Shown: positions 24,461 to 36,932 of the stretch, piece by piece
Numbering within the stretch: position 1 is the first letter of the stretch
Layout of the letters: each line of letters starts with the position of its first letter
Position numbers and translations under genes: made by a program
From: Motacilla alba alba
Taxonomy: Eukaryota > Chordata > Aves > Passeriformes > Motacillidae
Direction of reading: 5' to 3'
Length of the DNA stretch: 64,000 bases
Assembly: GCF_015832195.1 (NCBI RefSeq)
Contig: NC_052016.1
Location: 33,873,129 to 33,937,128 of the forward strand
The notes under the pieces: model-generated
The model's database searches: none
Told to the model about the DNA's origin: nothing
Seen by the model: the letters and a program-made list of their open reading frames with translations, nothing else

Positions 24461-27270
24461 CACGTGATTTAGGTAAATGAATAAAGAGATGCTTGTAAAC
24501 ATGTTTGCAAATAAAGTAGCCAAGTTTGCTGAATTACTGTGGCTTCTATTGCTGATGAGCACATGAGGAGTAGCATTGAGTATGTGGGCAGTAGTGCCTT
24601 ATGTTTTCAATGAATGAATTTGGTTGGAAGCATAAACAGTGGGCGGATTAAAGCCAGTGAAGAAAAAGAGGAGGAATCTCCTGCAGTCTGGATAAGAGGA
24701 AGGAAGTAAGACCAAGACCTGTTCCTTGAAATTGATCACCTTTAATTGATCTGGGCCAGGGTCTGAAAGTGAGACTAGTCATGCACAAGCACACACAATC
24801 ATTATTTAGGTTGGAGTCATGGAAAGTGTCCATGTGGATCAAGCACTAAAGGAGTTAACGAAACAAGCCAGAAACAGAGATGTGTTAACCTTTGCAATGA
24901 ACTCGATAGCAATCCCCCACACATAAATGACTAGCGAGGAATTTGTGAATTAAGTAGGACAAATAGGAGGAACTTGGTGATTTTTACACATGCCTGATGC
25001 ACTAAATGGGGAGTGTGGGTTTATGTGGCTCCCAGACACACACAGCTGGCAGGCTGCAGTCAGTGAATTGAGGGGGAGGCAGACACCGTGTGCTTTGCCA
25101 CTGAGGACCTTACCTGTGCACATGTGTGCAACTGCTGGCTGCCAGGGTGAGGAAAGAAAAAGTAGATGTCAAGTCTAGCTGGCAGCCAATGCATCTGTCT
25201 TCTGTCTTTCACTCACCCACAGTCGAGGTGGAACTTGGCTATTTTTAAATCTGATGTCTGTGTGTGTAGCCATGGGGAATGCTCTTTCCAATGAAAAAGA
25301 AAAAAAAATAGAAAAAGAAAAAATTAAGACTTTGCAGCCACCTGCATTCCATAAACAGATGTTTCTCCCTCTATTGATGCCAAGCACCCCAGCCCACAGG
25401 CGTCCTTTCTTCACTTGGAAGCAGAACTTGTAGAACAAAACCCAGTGATCGTTACTGGACTTCTTAGGCCAGTTGACCAGGGAAGAAAAGCTGCCATGCT
25501 CTTCTTACCTTACATGCAGGGTAAGCATGGCCTCATATGAGGTTCCAGGTACTCTACCCAGTTCAGTGTCTTTTCCGCAGCCGTGGCCATTATCAGCATC
25601 TCCTGGAAGGAGCAGGAAGGCTTTCACCAGCACGTGGAGGGTTCAAGACCATTTTATTTCTACTTGTATAGCTTAGGCCAGCTGTAATTGGCTTTATGCT
25701 GGCTTCTGTGAGTTGTATGGTCATTACCTCCTGGTAAAGGAGGAAAATTGATTTATTCTAAGAAGTCATTCAGGCCTAAAAAATTGTTTTTCCTATCAAA
25801 ATGTTTCCGGGGAATACAATCAGGTATCTGAAAAGCCACTCGTTTCCCACAGAGGCATATATCATATACTAGGCTCCATCCCTGTGCAGGCTTAATGTCC
25901 TCCAACAGCTGCTTCTCCCTCAACTTCCAAAGCTCTGATTCTCCAGTCCTGAGCATGTGGAAGGTGGTTGGGTCTTCTGTGTCTTCAGTCATTTCCACTG
26001 ACCACCTTCTCCATTTCACTGAGGCTTTGTAGCACTGGTGTCCTGATTTTTGAGATTCTCTCTGAACTTGAACCAGCTAGGTCACTAACTGCTGGATGTT
26101 CCTCTCCTTCTATTCCCACAGTTTTGAACTCTGTCTTCTGGTGTGAGCTCTAGAGTTGGTTTTGCATCCTCTTCTTGGAGATGTTTCCTCATATCTTTCT
26201 CAATATGAAATTTGTCCATTGGACACTGTTATCCTTCCTGCCTGGACCCCCTATTTTCCCTTGTATTTCCCCCTGCTGTTATTTGTTATTGTTCATCATG
26301 AACTATTCTCAAACTACCTAATTTGGGTGGTCTCTTGTTTGAAGGAGAGAAGTCTTCACAAGAAGACTGGCTGGTGACGACACAGTCCAAGCAAAGAACA
26401 CAGCCTCCCTGGAGGATAAAATAACCTCTGTTATCTTTTCAGGATTTTCTCATGAACTCAGACCATTTCTATTTGTATGTATGACAATGCTTGATGCTTA
26501 TAGGAGCTCTACTGAAACATCCTAGGGCAGTAACTCATTATATATATGTATACATACGAATTCAGATGGGCACATTTGTAAGGCAGCTTCTTTAGATTCT
26601 TCTCAGGTTCCAGATTTTCTGCTTGTCTTCTCAAGAAAAGTCTACTTTAGGGCTTCAATTAAAGATAAAATAAATAAAGCAAAGCAATTGCATGTGCAGG
26701 AAATTTCATGTTTTAATTCACATTCTAATTTATTCCTTCTCCTGTGGCCTCTCTGTTCATGTCTGCAGGGTTAGTATGAGACATATCTGGTTAGGGAGTC
26801 TGGATTTTTTTCTGGAGTCATGATTATGTAAAATTACAGCATCCCCTTAGAAAAGTGCTTCTAGCCCTCATGGTGTTGAGATGAATTTGAAAGTGTGCCT
26901 GGAGAGTGTTAGATGCAGAGAAGTATAATGTGTATGAAGAGTACTGAGGTCAAAATTCTATAAGATACTAACTATCTTGCATCATTTTGATGGGGCACAA
27001 TTTCATCGTTCACAGTTACTGACAAGATTTTTAATAAGACTAGAGTTGTAGTAGGATGCTGTAAAGCACTTGAAAGCCCATATGGCTTAGCAAGTGTATG
27101 AATTTCTAGGAGGTGAAGAGTGCCTGATGTTGAAGGCTGTGGGATGGAAGATGTTTCCATTTCTGCATATTGTAGTTAAATGTTCAGCTTTGTGTAGCTC
27201 CACTTCAGCAGTCTTTCTTATCCCTGCCAGGGCTGTGCCCGTTGCCCCAAGAAACTCTCACTGAATGACT
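24461..27270. other. Intergenic sequence, no gene recognised
   Basis: Unique-looking DNA. A short TATA-alternating run lies near 26.54-26.56 kb, and A-rich sequence near 25.30 kb. No supported feature. Confidence 0.55.
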
Positions 27271-27561
27271 GGAAAGGGACTTTTTGCAGGGTGTGTAGTG
27301 ACAGGACAAGGGGAAATGGCTTCAAAATGAAAGAGGGTAAGTTTAGATATTAGGAAGGAATTCTTTACTCTGGGGGTAGTGAGGCACTGGCGCAGGTTGC
27401 CCAGAGAAGTTGTAGATGCCGCATCCCTGTAAATGTTCAGGGTCAGGTTGGATGGGGCTTTGAGTAACCCAGTCCAGTGGAAGGTGTCCCGGTCCATGGG
27501 GCATTGGAACTAGGAGATCTTTAAGGTCCGTTTGAACCCAAACCATTCTATGATTCTATGA
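27271..27561 (+). mobile_element. CR1 LINE, 5'-truncated 3' tail
   Basis: Typical avian CR1 3' UTR and end of ORF2: GGGACTTTTTGCAGGGTGTG, GATATTAGGAAGGAATTCTT, GGTTGCCCAGAGAAGTTGTA, GATGGGGCTTTGAGTAACCC and the terminus ATTCTATGATTCTATGA. It is about 290 bases long with a few substitutions, so moderately old. It is non-autonomous and not coding. Confidence 0.93.
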
Positions 27562-29839
27562 GCCAATTCAAACCTTTCTTCACCAAGACTCAGATGTCAG
27601 GAGCTTTTATGCAGAAGAACAGTCCCCTGCCTACCTCCATGAAGTGGTTTAGGATAGAGCGCTAACTAATGGTGCTCTGCTAAACCAAATAAGCTCACAC
27701 TCTCAGGTCTACTAATGCTGTCATTCTTTGATCCCAGTGTTTGGAGAACATTTCCAAGGGAATTATTCCACAGACTGGTGGTAGTTACAGTTTCCATAGG
27801 GTCATTTACAAAGCATGGCATCTCTGAGTCCTTGGTTCCAGAAAAAATGAAGCCTCTGAGCTGGTTTCAGTCTGTAAACAACCTTGCTTGCTATTGACCA
27901 TAGTTTGTTTGTATTCAGGGTCCAGGTTTAAAGAAATAAAGTTAAACTTTTGGCTGTCTTGAAGTCCTTTTCTGATTTTCTCAGGTCAGGTCTCTCCACT
28001 GCTCACTTTCTCCAGAGTGTCTTAGAATGAGGACTTAGTTGTGAGTTGTCCCCCTCTGTGTAGTGGGTATGAACTTCCTGACAACTGCTGCTCTGCAGTA
28101 TTGAGCAGAAGCTAATGCAGTTTGATTCACCACTCACTTAGGGTTGACAGAGGAACTGGCCAGTATTTTTGTGGCAGTTTAGGCTACTTTCATATCCAGC
28201 TGTCTGCCTGCTCCACCAGCCCCAAGTTATTGCCCCTGTGACAGAAAGTCTCAGCAGCTCCAGTTCATCATCTGGTGTCTCAGTGCTTTTAAGCTAATGC
28301 ACCAAACTTCACCATAGCAGAGCCACAGGAGGATGCACATTTCCATCTGCCAATTCTGCAAAGGGAGTAATGGGAGGAGGGTCACCAGGAAGTTCTTAAA
28401 CTGCTACTGTGGGGCTCATCAAAATCTTCTGTCAGAGCACTAGAGTGAATCAAGTTACTGGTAATTGAGATCAGTATCACTGTTCTGTGCCTGAGCAGAC
28501 TGCAGCTTGCAGGGTATGCAGGCTCCAGCCCAGCTCTGGGTCCTTAGAGCCTTAGATCCTAAAAGGAAAAGTCTTTGGTTTTTTGATGGATTCAAGATTT
28601 CATGACCAAATCCATATTTTATATGCTATAGCTGGAAAATGAGTATGCTGTTCATTCAGAGGTTGTCATCTCAAGGAAAATTACAAGATGGGTCACAGGA
28701 GGAAGCAAATTATGGACTGCAGCTAATAAATGGCCATTTACTAGGGCTGCAAAGACTCAGGAGATGGAGGGTCTTCCAAGGCTGCAGTTTCACAAGCAAA
28801 ATTAACATTGCTGCATGGAGCTTGACAAGTTTATTCGGGCTCTTTATGTAAATCCCTCAAGAGGAAAGAGATCTCCCTTTTTGTGAAATGGGGGAGCATG
28901 GGCAGGTAGCTGGGGATGAGAGAAAGATTAAAGGCTACAGATTGAGTCAGGCAAGGCTTGGTTTTGTCCCTGCTCAGAAAATTTGGAGGGAGACCACACT
29001 AAGGAATGTAGCCTGGGTCTGGAAGCATGCCTTCCCAAAAAGCTCAGCCTGGCTCACGTTCCATTTGCAGGAAAGCAGGAGGCGGGCCTGCACCTGCTGT
29101 AAGCATAAAGCACGGCACCAGTGTGGCAGGTGGCTCTAGTCCCTCTCATGGCTGCTTGGACATTTCCCTGTGACATATCCCTATAAAACCCAGAGGCATC
29201 CTAGAGCCTCAGCAGAGACTGAGACTTTGCCATGGTGCAGACATTGGTGCTGGGCTCCCCCTCACCAGCTGGACTGCTCTTCCAGCAGCCAGGAAAAGCA
29301 ATCATTGGCAAAGGTAATGAGATGGAGTCAGGCACACTATGTAAATACTGTTTGGGCTACATTCGTAATCCCACACCATGAGCCACATTTCCATGAGAGA
29401 GGCAGTCTGGCCCCCTTGGATAATTTTAATCATTTCTGACATGAAGACTTCTTCTCCTATTTCATGACTTATTTCCCCAGTATCATTTAAATGTATTAAA
29501 ACACTGTTAGTGTAGAAAGTAGGCATTATGTTAGCATAATATCTAATCAGAACTAGTCTGCCTGTCCCCGCAGGGTTTATTTATTTATTTATTTAGTGTC
29601 TGTTTGTGCTGTTTTCTTGTTAGATTGGAAAGCCCTTCCTTGACATACTCATTTGTTCTGCTGTGTAATAGAATAGGATCCTTCAGAGCTGCTGACATCT
29701 GCTTTATTTTTGAGATCTGCAACTCTCAGCCCACAAAGCAACAATGATAACAAAAATAGCGGTAATAATAATCACAGTGCTGGGAAGCCTGAAAAGTGAA
29801 GTTAAGCAGGAAGAGGAGAAGACAAAAAATGGATGAGGA
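27562..29839. other. Intergenic sequence, no gene recognised
   Basis: Unique-looking DNA with a TTTA run at 29578-29597. No coding evidence and no named repeat. Confidence 0.55.
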
Positions 29840-30240
29840 AAAGAATGGTGTGGCAAAGAATGTTTTGATCACTGGGAGTGTATTTTTATCGGCCCTGATT
29901 CTCCACTGATTTACTCATGCCTTATGATTGCACCGCCCTGTGGACTGCAATTAATTTCTTTGTGACTTGCAATATTGCAAGGGAGAGGGGATCAGGCACC
30001 GTGGTGTATGTGATCAGGACACTTGTTCATGAGTATATTCTGCTCTGCTCTCACTCAAGTACATTGCTTTGATTTCTCAATGGCATTGCAGTATTGATTT
30101 TGAAAGGAATTAGTTTCTTCAGAGCTCCCGAAGATCTGGTCATTGTGATTTCTCAGGGACTTATTCAGCCTCGTCCCCCACAACTTTATCCTCACATGTC
30201 ACAGCTGAAATAATTGGCATTGCACTATATCAAACTGGCA
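29840..30240. promoter_or_regulatory. Candidate conserved non-coding element with C/EBP-type palindrome
   Basis: Repeat-free stretch with a 16-bp perfect palindrome CTTGCAATATTGCAAG at 29966-29981, AATTAATT homeodomain cores upstream and further GCATTGCA/CATTGTGATT motifs downstream. Regulatory function is inferred from motif density only. Confidence 0.35.
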
Positions 30241-31570
30241 GGATGCAGTCCTGAAGGCTGGGGGGAATCAAATCCATAGCAAGCCTTGACAAAAAGCTAC
30301 ATGAGGAAGAGAGTCGTTGGGCTAAGCACTGTCCGAAATAGTGCCTGACTGTTCACTCCAGGTCATCTTGTCTGAATCCTGCTCTGTAAAAGGCTTTCTA
30401 CTAAGGAGAGGAGACTGTACTTCAAAGAGGTAAATGGTAAGAAAAGGTATGAAAAGGAAGGAGAGAAGAAATGAGTAGGAAAAGAGGAAGGAGAAATTAC
30501 TAAAGAAAAAGGAAAAAATGAAAAAAGAAAAAAAATATTCTTAGCAGTAAGATCAGGTCATGTTGAGCTTTGAGCATCCTAGAGGGTGGTGAACTTATTT
30601 GAGTGTGGTAATCTAAGTGGTTGCCACACCATCCCCTAATGTAAATTATTCACACTTAGGAATTCTGCATGATTTTTTACTTGAGATGGAAACAAAACTT
30701 AGGACTTGTGGTATTGAAAAGTTAGGTTCTAAAGACAAGTTTCAAGGCTGATCTCAATAATTGTGGCCAGTCGATAGGCAGATAAACCTATTGCTTGAAA
30801 TTGGTGAATTTACCTCATCCTGAGCAACTGACAGCGAGTGGCTCTCTTGCTCTTTAGCCTAAGGCCTTCTGCAGTAAAAACAGGGTGGCTGAGCAAGTAC
30901 AGAGACCTAAAGAAGTCTAAATAGCTTCATTAGCAAAGGCTCAAAACCACCCAGGGCCAGAAGCAAAACTCAGGCTCAAACATTTGTTGCCCTCCACCTT
31001 TCAGAACAAAAGTCTGGGCTGAAGACTCTCGCTAATAATGGTTTTACCAAGTCCCACTTCTTCTGGCCCAGAGCTTGGGTGTCCTCAGAGCCCCCAGTGC
31101 ACACTATCACTAGCACTGGTGGCATTATTTTTTACACCAGATATAAGTGTGACATCTTGCAAATATTGGCAGGGTCACCCTTCTGCTGAGTTCCTTATGA
31201 ATATGACGTGCAGGCATAGGGTAAAACAAAATGGACTTATAAAACTAGAGATGGAAAATATTTATGAGGTCCTGTCTGCTCCCTTCTTCTCCTGTTGTAT
31301 GCTTATAAAGGATCATACTTCTCTTACTGTTTTGCCTGGTTTTAAATACTCTACCCACAGGATTTCTGTGTCTCATGGAAGGCTTTTCCATCTACCAGCA
31401 GCTCTCATATGTTCAAAAGGTGCTTCAGGAGACCTTCTCCAGCACCCCACCCTGTGTCAGACCCACAGAGGATATGCATGTTCTACAGCTTGTCTGATTT
31501 GCCACTATTTGACCTACATCAACCTCAGACACTGTGGCATCCCTCAGACACTAAGAAGCATTTTAGTACC
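30241..31570. other. Intergenic sequence with a purine-rich tract
   Basis: A GGAAA/GAAA-rich polypurine tract lies at about 30.43-30.54 kb. The rest shows no gene. A 224-codon frame at 31038-31712 runs through the pentamer array and has no recognisable domain. Confidence 0.55.
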
Positions 31571-31630
31571 ATTCCATTCCATTCCATTCCATTCCATTCC
31601 ATTCCATTCCATTCCATTCCATTCCATTCC
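31571..31630. repeat. ATTCC pentanucleotide array, 12 perfect copies
   Basis: Twelve perfect ATTCC units in 60 bases (GGAAT on the other strand). Each junction reads CATTCCA, the core of the TEAD (M-CAT) binding motif, giving 12 overlapping matches. Confidence 0.98.
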
Positions 31631-33160
31631 ATGTGACCATTTTCTTTCAGGAAGCAATAGCAAGAGTGGTTTTCCCAGGAAGCTACTGGATTCTTACACT
31701 TCTCATGAGTGACACTGTGCCACCAAGCTGTATGGGCCAGCAAAGTCCTTCACTGGCATCGGACTGTGCTCACCAGCCTTTCACACATCGTGATTCAGGC
31801 CTGTGGGAGTGGCCACAGGCTCACTGGATGCCTCTGTCTTTACAGGTCCAGATCACATTTTCCTTCTGCTATGTCCTGTATGCCTTCTTGTTTTGCTCCT
31901 TAATGCAGTCCCACAATACTTTCCTTGCTTTTGTGATTAATCACTGTCCTGTTCTCCACTGGTTGCTGGCAAGAGCTGCTTGTCCCATGCTCTTTCCTCA
32001 AAATAAAACTCTTCTTCCCAAATTTAGGGTTATTTCTATTGTTCCTCAGTTTCTCCTTGTAGTTTGCTCTTGTGTCTGTGCAAATCAGACATTGACAATT
32101 AGTTCACTAAGCCAAAAAGCTGTTTCGGAAATATTTAAATTGTATCTGTGCTTGTACTCCTTAGTGAGGCAATGCTTTTGAGATTGAGAGCCAGAGGATG
32201 AAGTAATAATACTTTTCGTGTCCTGTTGGTTAAATAAGACTTGGAAAAGCTCTGAGAAATTTTAATATGCCAGTGGTTCTTGGCATAGGAGAGGCTGGAG
32301 TGGGCCACAGTCTCTGGAGGCAGGTGGGCTAAGTGTGCAGACAGAAAATGAGCTGCAAGATCAGGATGCAAATTTATGGTAAAACATGGAGTTTGGCTGG
32401 AAAAAAAAAAAGAAAAAAAGAAAAAAGAAATAAAAGTGGAAGGTATATCACTTCCACTGAAGGGAGGAGAAGCCTTATGGCTTACAGGCTGGCTGATAGG
32501 ACTCTTGGAAATGAGGGCAGGTGATAACAGGCTATAGGAAAGTACTTTCTTGTGAGAGAAATCTGCTACCTTTCCCAGTTTAACCAAATGGGAAAATATT
32601 ATCTAAAGAGCAAGAAGAGAGAGCTCTGTTTGATGAGAGCCATAATGGATGTAATTTCAAGAAGAATCCTCATAAGCACTGTTAATTACCTATCCAAGCA
32701 CAGTGGCTCATATTTTTATACCTGAGTGAATAAAATTAATCTCAGATCTTAACATCTAAATAAAAGTGTCATTTATCTCCCACAGCAGCTAAGGCTAGAG
32801 AATTTATGGATGTACAGAAGCTCTGAAGATAAGACCCTATTTGTTTCAGTGTGTCTTCATTTTTGGGAACTTAACTATGGTGACCCAAACCAAGATGTTC
32901 TGTGCTCTGTTCCTACGGATATGATTATGTAATCCACAGCAATTTAGCCAAAACAGAGAAATCAACTACTCAGAATTTCACTCAGACATCAAACATGCCA
33001 GTTTTCTTGTACTCCTGTGTCACATCATTATGGGATATTGATTTCCATTACCATGTATTTCAGAAAATTCCCTGGGTAATGCTCTGGTGATTTGCTCCAA
33101 ACAGGGCACCTCAGTAATATTTTGGCAGGCAGAAGAAACTGTCAAGCAAAACCCTGTCAA
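31631..33160. other. Intergenic sequence, no gene recognised
   Basis: It contains an A-rich AAAAAG-type tract at about 32.40-32.44 kb. A 182-codon plus-strand frame at 31633-32181 has hydrophobic stretches but no recognisable family or start context and is likely chance. Confidence 0.55.
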
Positions 33161-33510
33161 CCCAACAGATCAAATTGAGCCCACTGCCCAGTTTCTGTTC
33201 CTCTTGCAAAGTCTCTGAGGTGGAATTGAGCCGGTTTTCATATTTGTTCACTAATCAAGTGAGATTCGGGACCATTTGCTTAAAAATGCCGTATCACATG
33301 TTGCCACGTCTCGGTGTGATAGCTCAGTGAGAAAACACTGCAGTAATAATGGTGCCCTCCAGCCCTGAGGATAACAAATACCCAGTTCTGCTGGGAGATA
33401 GATGCATTGGTAATTAGCAAATGTTTGAACATGCTGCGCCCTGCCAGCTTATACCCAACCTGATGATAGGCTTCCTATTTACATTTTACATCTATCCTTG
33501 CTGCTGGTGA
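33160..33510. promoter_or_regulatory. Candidate conserved non-coding element
   Basis: Repeat-free stretch with scattered CpGs, a GGTAATTAGCAAAT homeodomain-type core near 33410-33423 and CACATG/CACGTC-like E-box-related motifs. Judged by texture only. Confidence 0.25.
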
Positions 33511-35540
33511 GGATCCCTTAAGCATCTCTTACTCTATGAGCAATGTCAGTAAAGCTGTGGTACTTCTCTTAAGCTACATCAGTTGACACAATATGGGAAA
33601 GGTAGTGGAGAGCTAGGAAGCTTGATATGAGCTCCAGGTGCACTCTTAACAGAATGAGAATCATCAATTCTGTCATGGGTTTTGGACTTGTTATACCAGA
33701 AAAAAATGTCATGGGAGCTGGCCATGAGTACCAAACTTGTTTAAACACCAAACACTATTGAAACTCTTGCAGGAGAACAGGGAAACTGAAAAGTACACAG
33801 AGACACTGATGTTTAGGGGGGTTGTCATTTCTGGTCATATAAGGTCAGAGAACATTCTGCTTTTTATCAAGTAAATAGAACAATTTTTTTTTCTGAAACA
33901 ATACTTGCCTTTAAACATGACACTGCTCTAACAGTCCTGGAACTCAGCTCTTTCTGCATGCGTGATCCAGTTTCTGTTCATTTCAACAATCCCACACATG
34001 ATAGGTGGACTTGGACCTTCTTAGGGCAATTTTATCCCTCAGCTAGTGACACTAATCCAGTGTCACTGCCTTACACTCAGAGACATGCAGTACACTCCTG
34101 GTGAATGACAAGGGTTCAGAGGAATAACCAGTGTGGTCACAGGGATTACATTAGACTTTATCAGACTGCCATGAGATTACTTGTTAGGTTGCCTTTTCAG
34201 TTTCTTCATTGCAAATTAGAGCAACTTTATTGTTGCAGAAATATTGTGTGTGACTTTTTACAGGGGTGGCTGAGAATAGAAGATGACTTTGTGCCTTCAT
34301 CTTCCTTGAAGGCATCTAGAAAAAAATACTTGCAGAGTTGTAGTTCACCATCTCCAACATCTTGGCTTTCTGATTTGCTTCCTTTCTATGCTTCCTTGAG
34401 GATAGGTAAATAAACCTTTCTTTTAAAAGGACTTATTCAGAGAAGAAACCAGGAAATCTGACATTTCTGAAAATAAGGATTTCGGCTGCCAGCCATCTTC
34501 AGGATTTGCAGAACTATTCTCTGAATTTGATAATGCTCATGGCTATTTTTCTTTGCTGAAGTTTGGATTGTGGTGCCAACTGGAGTAAAGGTCAACCTAT
34601 GAAGTAACGTTAGATATCAGTGGGGTCAATATCCTATTTCAAATGTTCCACAAAACGCCAGGAAAGAGAGATCATGCACATGATTTATCTTTATGGAGCA
34701 TGAATATAGATCTGGTCCTCTCTACCCACTCCTTAAAGTAGAGGCACATGAGAACCTTCTTGAGAGCTGGTCTCAAAGAAGCCCTACTTCAGGCAACCAT
34801 GAGTCCCTGGCCCTCTCCTGCCTCTCCTGACATCAGACAGGTACCATATTTAGGAAAGGATGATTGTCATTTCAGTACTTAAACTAGATAGGATTAACTT
34901 CAGGTGCTGGCAGTTACCAAATTTTCAAGTTGCCCACTGTTCCTGAGAGCAATTTTCAAGGTCACCTGAGTCCCCATGTTCTGAACATGAGCCATTTTTC
35001 TCACCTGACAATGTCTTCACAATGAAGGTATCATACTCACCATTCTTGACATGCATCCTAGGAAGGGATTCTTAGGGATGAACTGCCATTTGCTGAGATG
35101 TGATTTCATGTGTCTCTGTAAAACAATGATGGAAGGGATAAAGATGAGCTATTTAGCAGGAGTCTTGGTGCCATTGACATGCCTGGAGTGGGGTTTATCT
35201 CCATTAACTTCTTATGTCCCCACTTCATCTGAGATAGTTCCTCCTGGCTCCCTTTATGCTCACTGGAGAAAAGAAGACACGATGATGATGTGACACATCT
35301 TGCCTATTTTAGATGTTTGTGGTAGAGGGATGTGAAATACTCACCAGAAAGACCTGTTTCTCCCCAGTAAGAGTAGTTCAGACTGATGACTTGAGATGCT
35401 CAGCACTGATCACATAAATCCCACCCCCAGCTTCCAAAAGAGGCCCATGCAAGTCACATACATAGGTCTGGCCTTCTCCCTAACTGAGATTCTGCACTTT
35501 GCACCTCCATGCTGGGCCTATCCATTTTCAAATCAGTTAA
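33511..35540. other. Intergenic sequence, no gene recognised
   Basis: Unique-looking, average-composition DNA. No open frame longer than about 100 codons and no recognised repeat. Confidence 0.55.
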
Positions 35541-35804
35541 TACTGGGAAGGAATTTGCATTTCTTCTACAACTGACAGCAGCAGAAAAAATGGACACCCT
35601 TGCTGCAAGATTTCAGAGAGGCTCTAACCTGTTCCATTTTGGTATCTCCCTATCAAAGTGATGATACAAACATACTGGGAAGGAATTTGCATTTCTTCTA
35701 CAACTGACAGCAGCAGAAAAAATGGACACCCTTGCTGCAAGATTTCAGAGAGGCTCTAATCTGTTCCATTTTGGTATCTCCCTACCAAAGTGATGATACA
35801 AACA
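35541..35804. repeat. 132-bp tandem duplication (two copies)
   Basis: Copy 1 (35541-35672) and copy 2 (35673-35804) both begin TACTGGGAAGGAATTTGCAT and differ at only two positions by eye (AACCTG/AATCTG and CTATCAA/CTACCAA). They are directly abutting. Near identity implies a recent local duplication, or an assembly duplication. Confidence 0.97.
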
Positions 35805-36650
35805 CCAAAATTTTTTGATATGCTGTTGGGATCTTAATCCAATCCTTTGTCCTACAATTCCAAGACCCCTTTGCGATTTCTTTGCTTATTTGGCATTTCC
35901 ACAGGGGCCTTGAAGAGACCCAGTTTTTGTAAGCGTTGTACAGACGTAGGAGTTCCTGCTGCGAAGGATTTCAGCAGTTTTGCTTCTGCCAGTCACCTCC
36001 AGGCTAGTGAGAATGTCCAGACAATGCACAGGTCCTCAGAGGTAAGCTGCAGGTGAGGTAGCTCCTCTGGCTCCATCTCTCGCATCCCCATAGGATGTCC
36101 AGAGGGTAGCAGTCCTCTTGGTGGCATAGAGCTGGTGCTGGAGTTCTCAGATTGTACCCCCTCTGGCCTGGGGAGGGGTGAGAAGCTCTGATTTCTGTTT
36201 AGAGCCCTTCTCACATCCTTACAGAGAGACCTTGTTTGGCCTGACCGATTGCAAGGAGGGGTCAGCTGTCACAGGGGCAGAAGAGCACAAAGGCACATTT
36301 ACCACACTTCTGTGGGCTTTCCCTTGGATTTGACCTGGTATTTTTATACTTCTATTCCTTGATCTCTCTCAGCCTCAATCTCCACCCTCAGAACAAGACA
36401 GACTTGTAGGCAGCGCAAATGATTGCTGCTCCACCCAAGGCAGTCCCCCAGAAATCACAGCAGCTGCAGACCCTCTTCTCACCTCTTCCCTCTTTCCTTT
36501 CTTTCTCCTGATCTCTTCACTTCTTTGTCTCCCTCCTCCCCACTTTTTCTGTCTTTGTTTTTTTACCCTGTTCCCTCATGGTCTCCCTCTGCCTGTGTCT
36601 CTCAGTCCCTCTCCCCGGCTCGCTCTCTCTGGAGACAGGTCTAGTGGCCT
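35805..36650. other. Intergenic sequence, no gene recognised
   Basis: Pyrimidine-rich (CCCTCTTCTC-type) DNA at about 36.42-36.63 kb. No supported gene. Confidence 0.5.
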
Positions 36651-36686
36651 GGTTGCCATCTGCTGCCTGGGTTGTTTTTTGTGTGA

Positions 36687-36710
36687 GTGCGTGCGCGTAT
36701 GCGCGCGCGC
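36687..36710. repeat. 24-bp strictly alternating purine-pyrimidine run (Z-DNA potential)
   Basis: GTGC/GCGC units alternate purine and pyrimidine at every position for 24 bases, with a CG-only core of ten bases at 36701-36710. Confidence 0.9.
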
Positions 36711-36771
36711 GGGTGCACGTGGGGCTTTTTTTATGAGGTTGAGATCAGATGGCATCTAATCGATCGTCATG

Positions 36772-36786
36772 GTCTCCATGGTAACC
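36772..36786 (+). promoter_or_regulatory. RFX-type X-box motif
   Basis: GTCTCCATGGTAACC is a near-palindromic match to the RFX X-box form (GTNRCC, spacer, RGYAAC). A half-site-like GGTTGCCATC lies about 120 bases upstream. Functional binding is not shown. Confidence 0.4.
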
Positions 36787-36855
36787 TGGGTGACAGAGTA
36801 GTTGGGAGAGACACATACTCCAGCCTGGGGCTGTCAGACCATTCCTGAGAGAAAT

Positions 36856-36932
36856 AATAAAAAAAAAATAAAAAAAAAAAAAAGAAAGGAGAGAAAAAAA
36901 AGAAAAAAAAAGAAAGAAAGAAAGAATAAAAA
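36856..36932. repeat. A-rich polypurine tract
   Basis: An AAAAA/GAAA/GAAAG-type tract of about 75 bases, nearly pure purine apart from a few T. It could be an old poly(A)-derived simple repeat. Confidence 0.85.

Noticed and set aside
31038..32181. 224- and 182-codon overlapping plus-strand frames
   Set aside because: One includes the ATTCC array and neither shows a known domain, codon pattern or exon signals; the lengths are compatible with chance over 64 kb and six frames.
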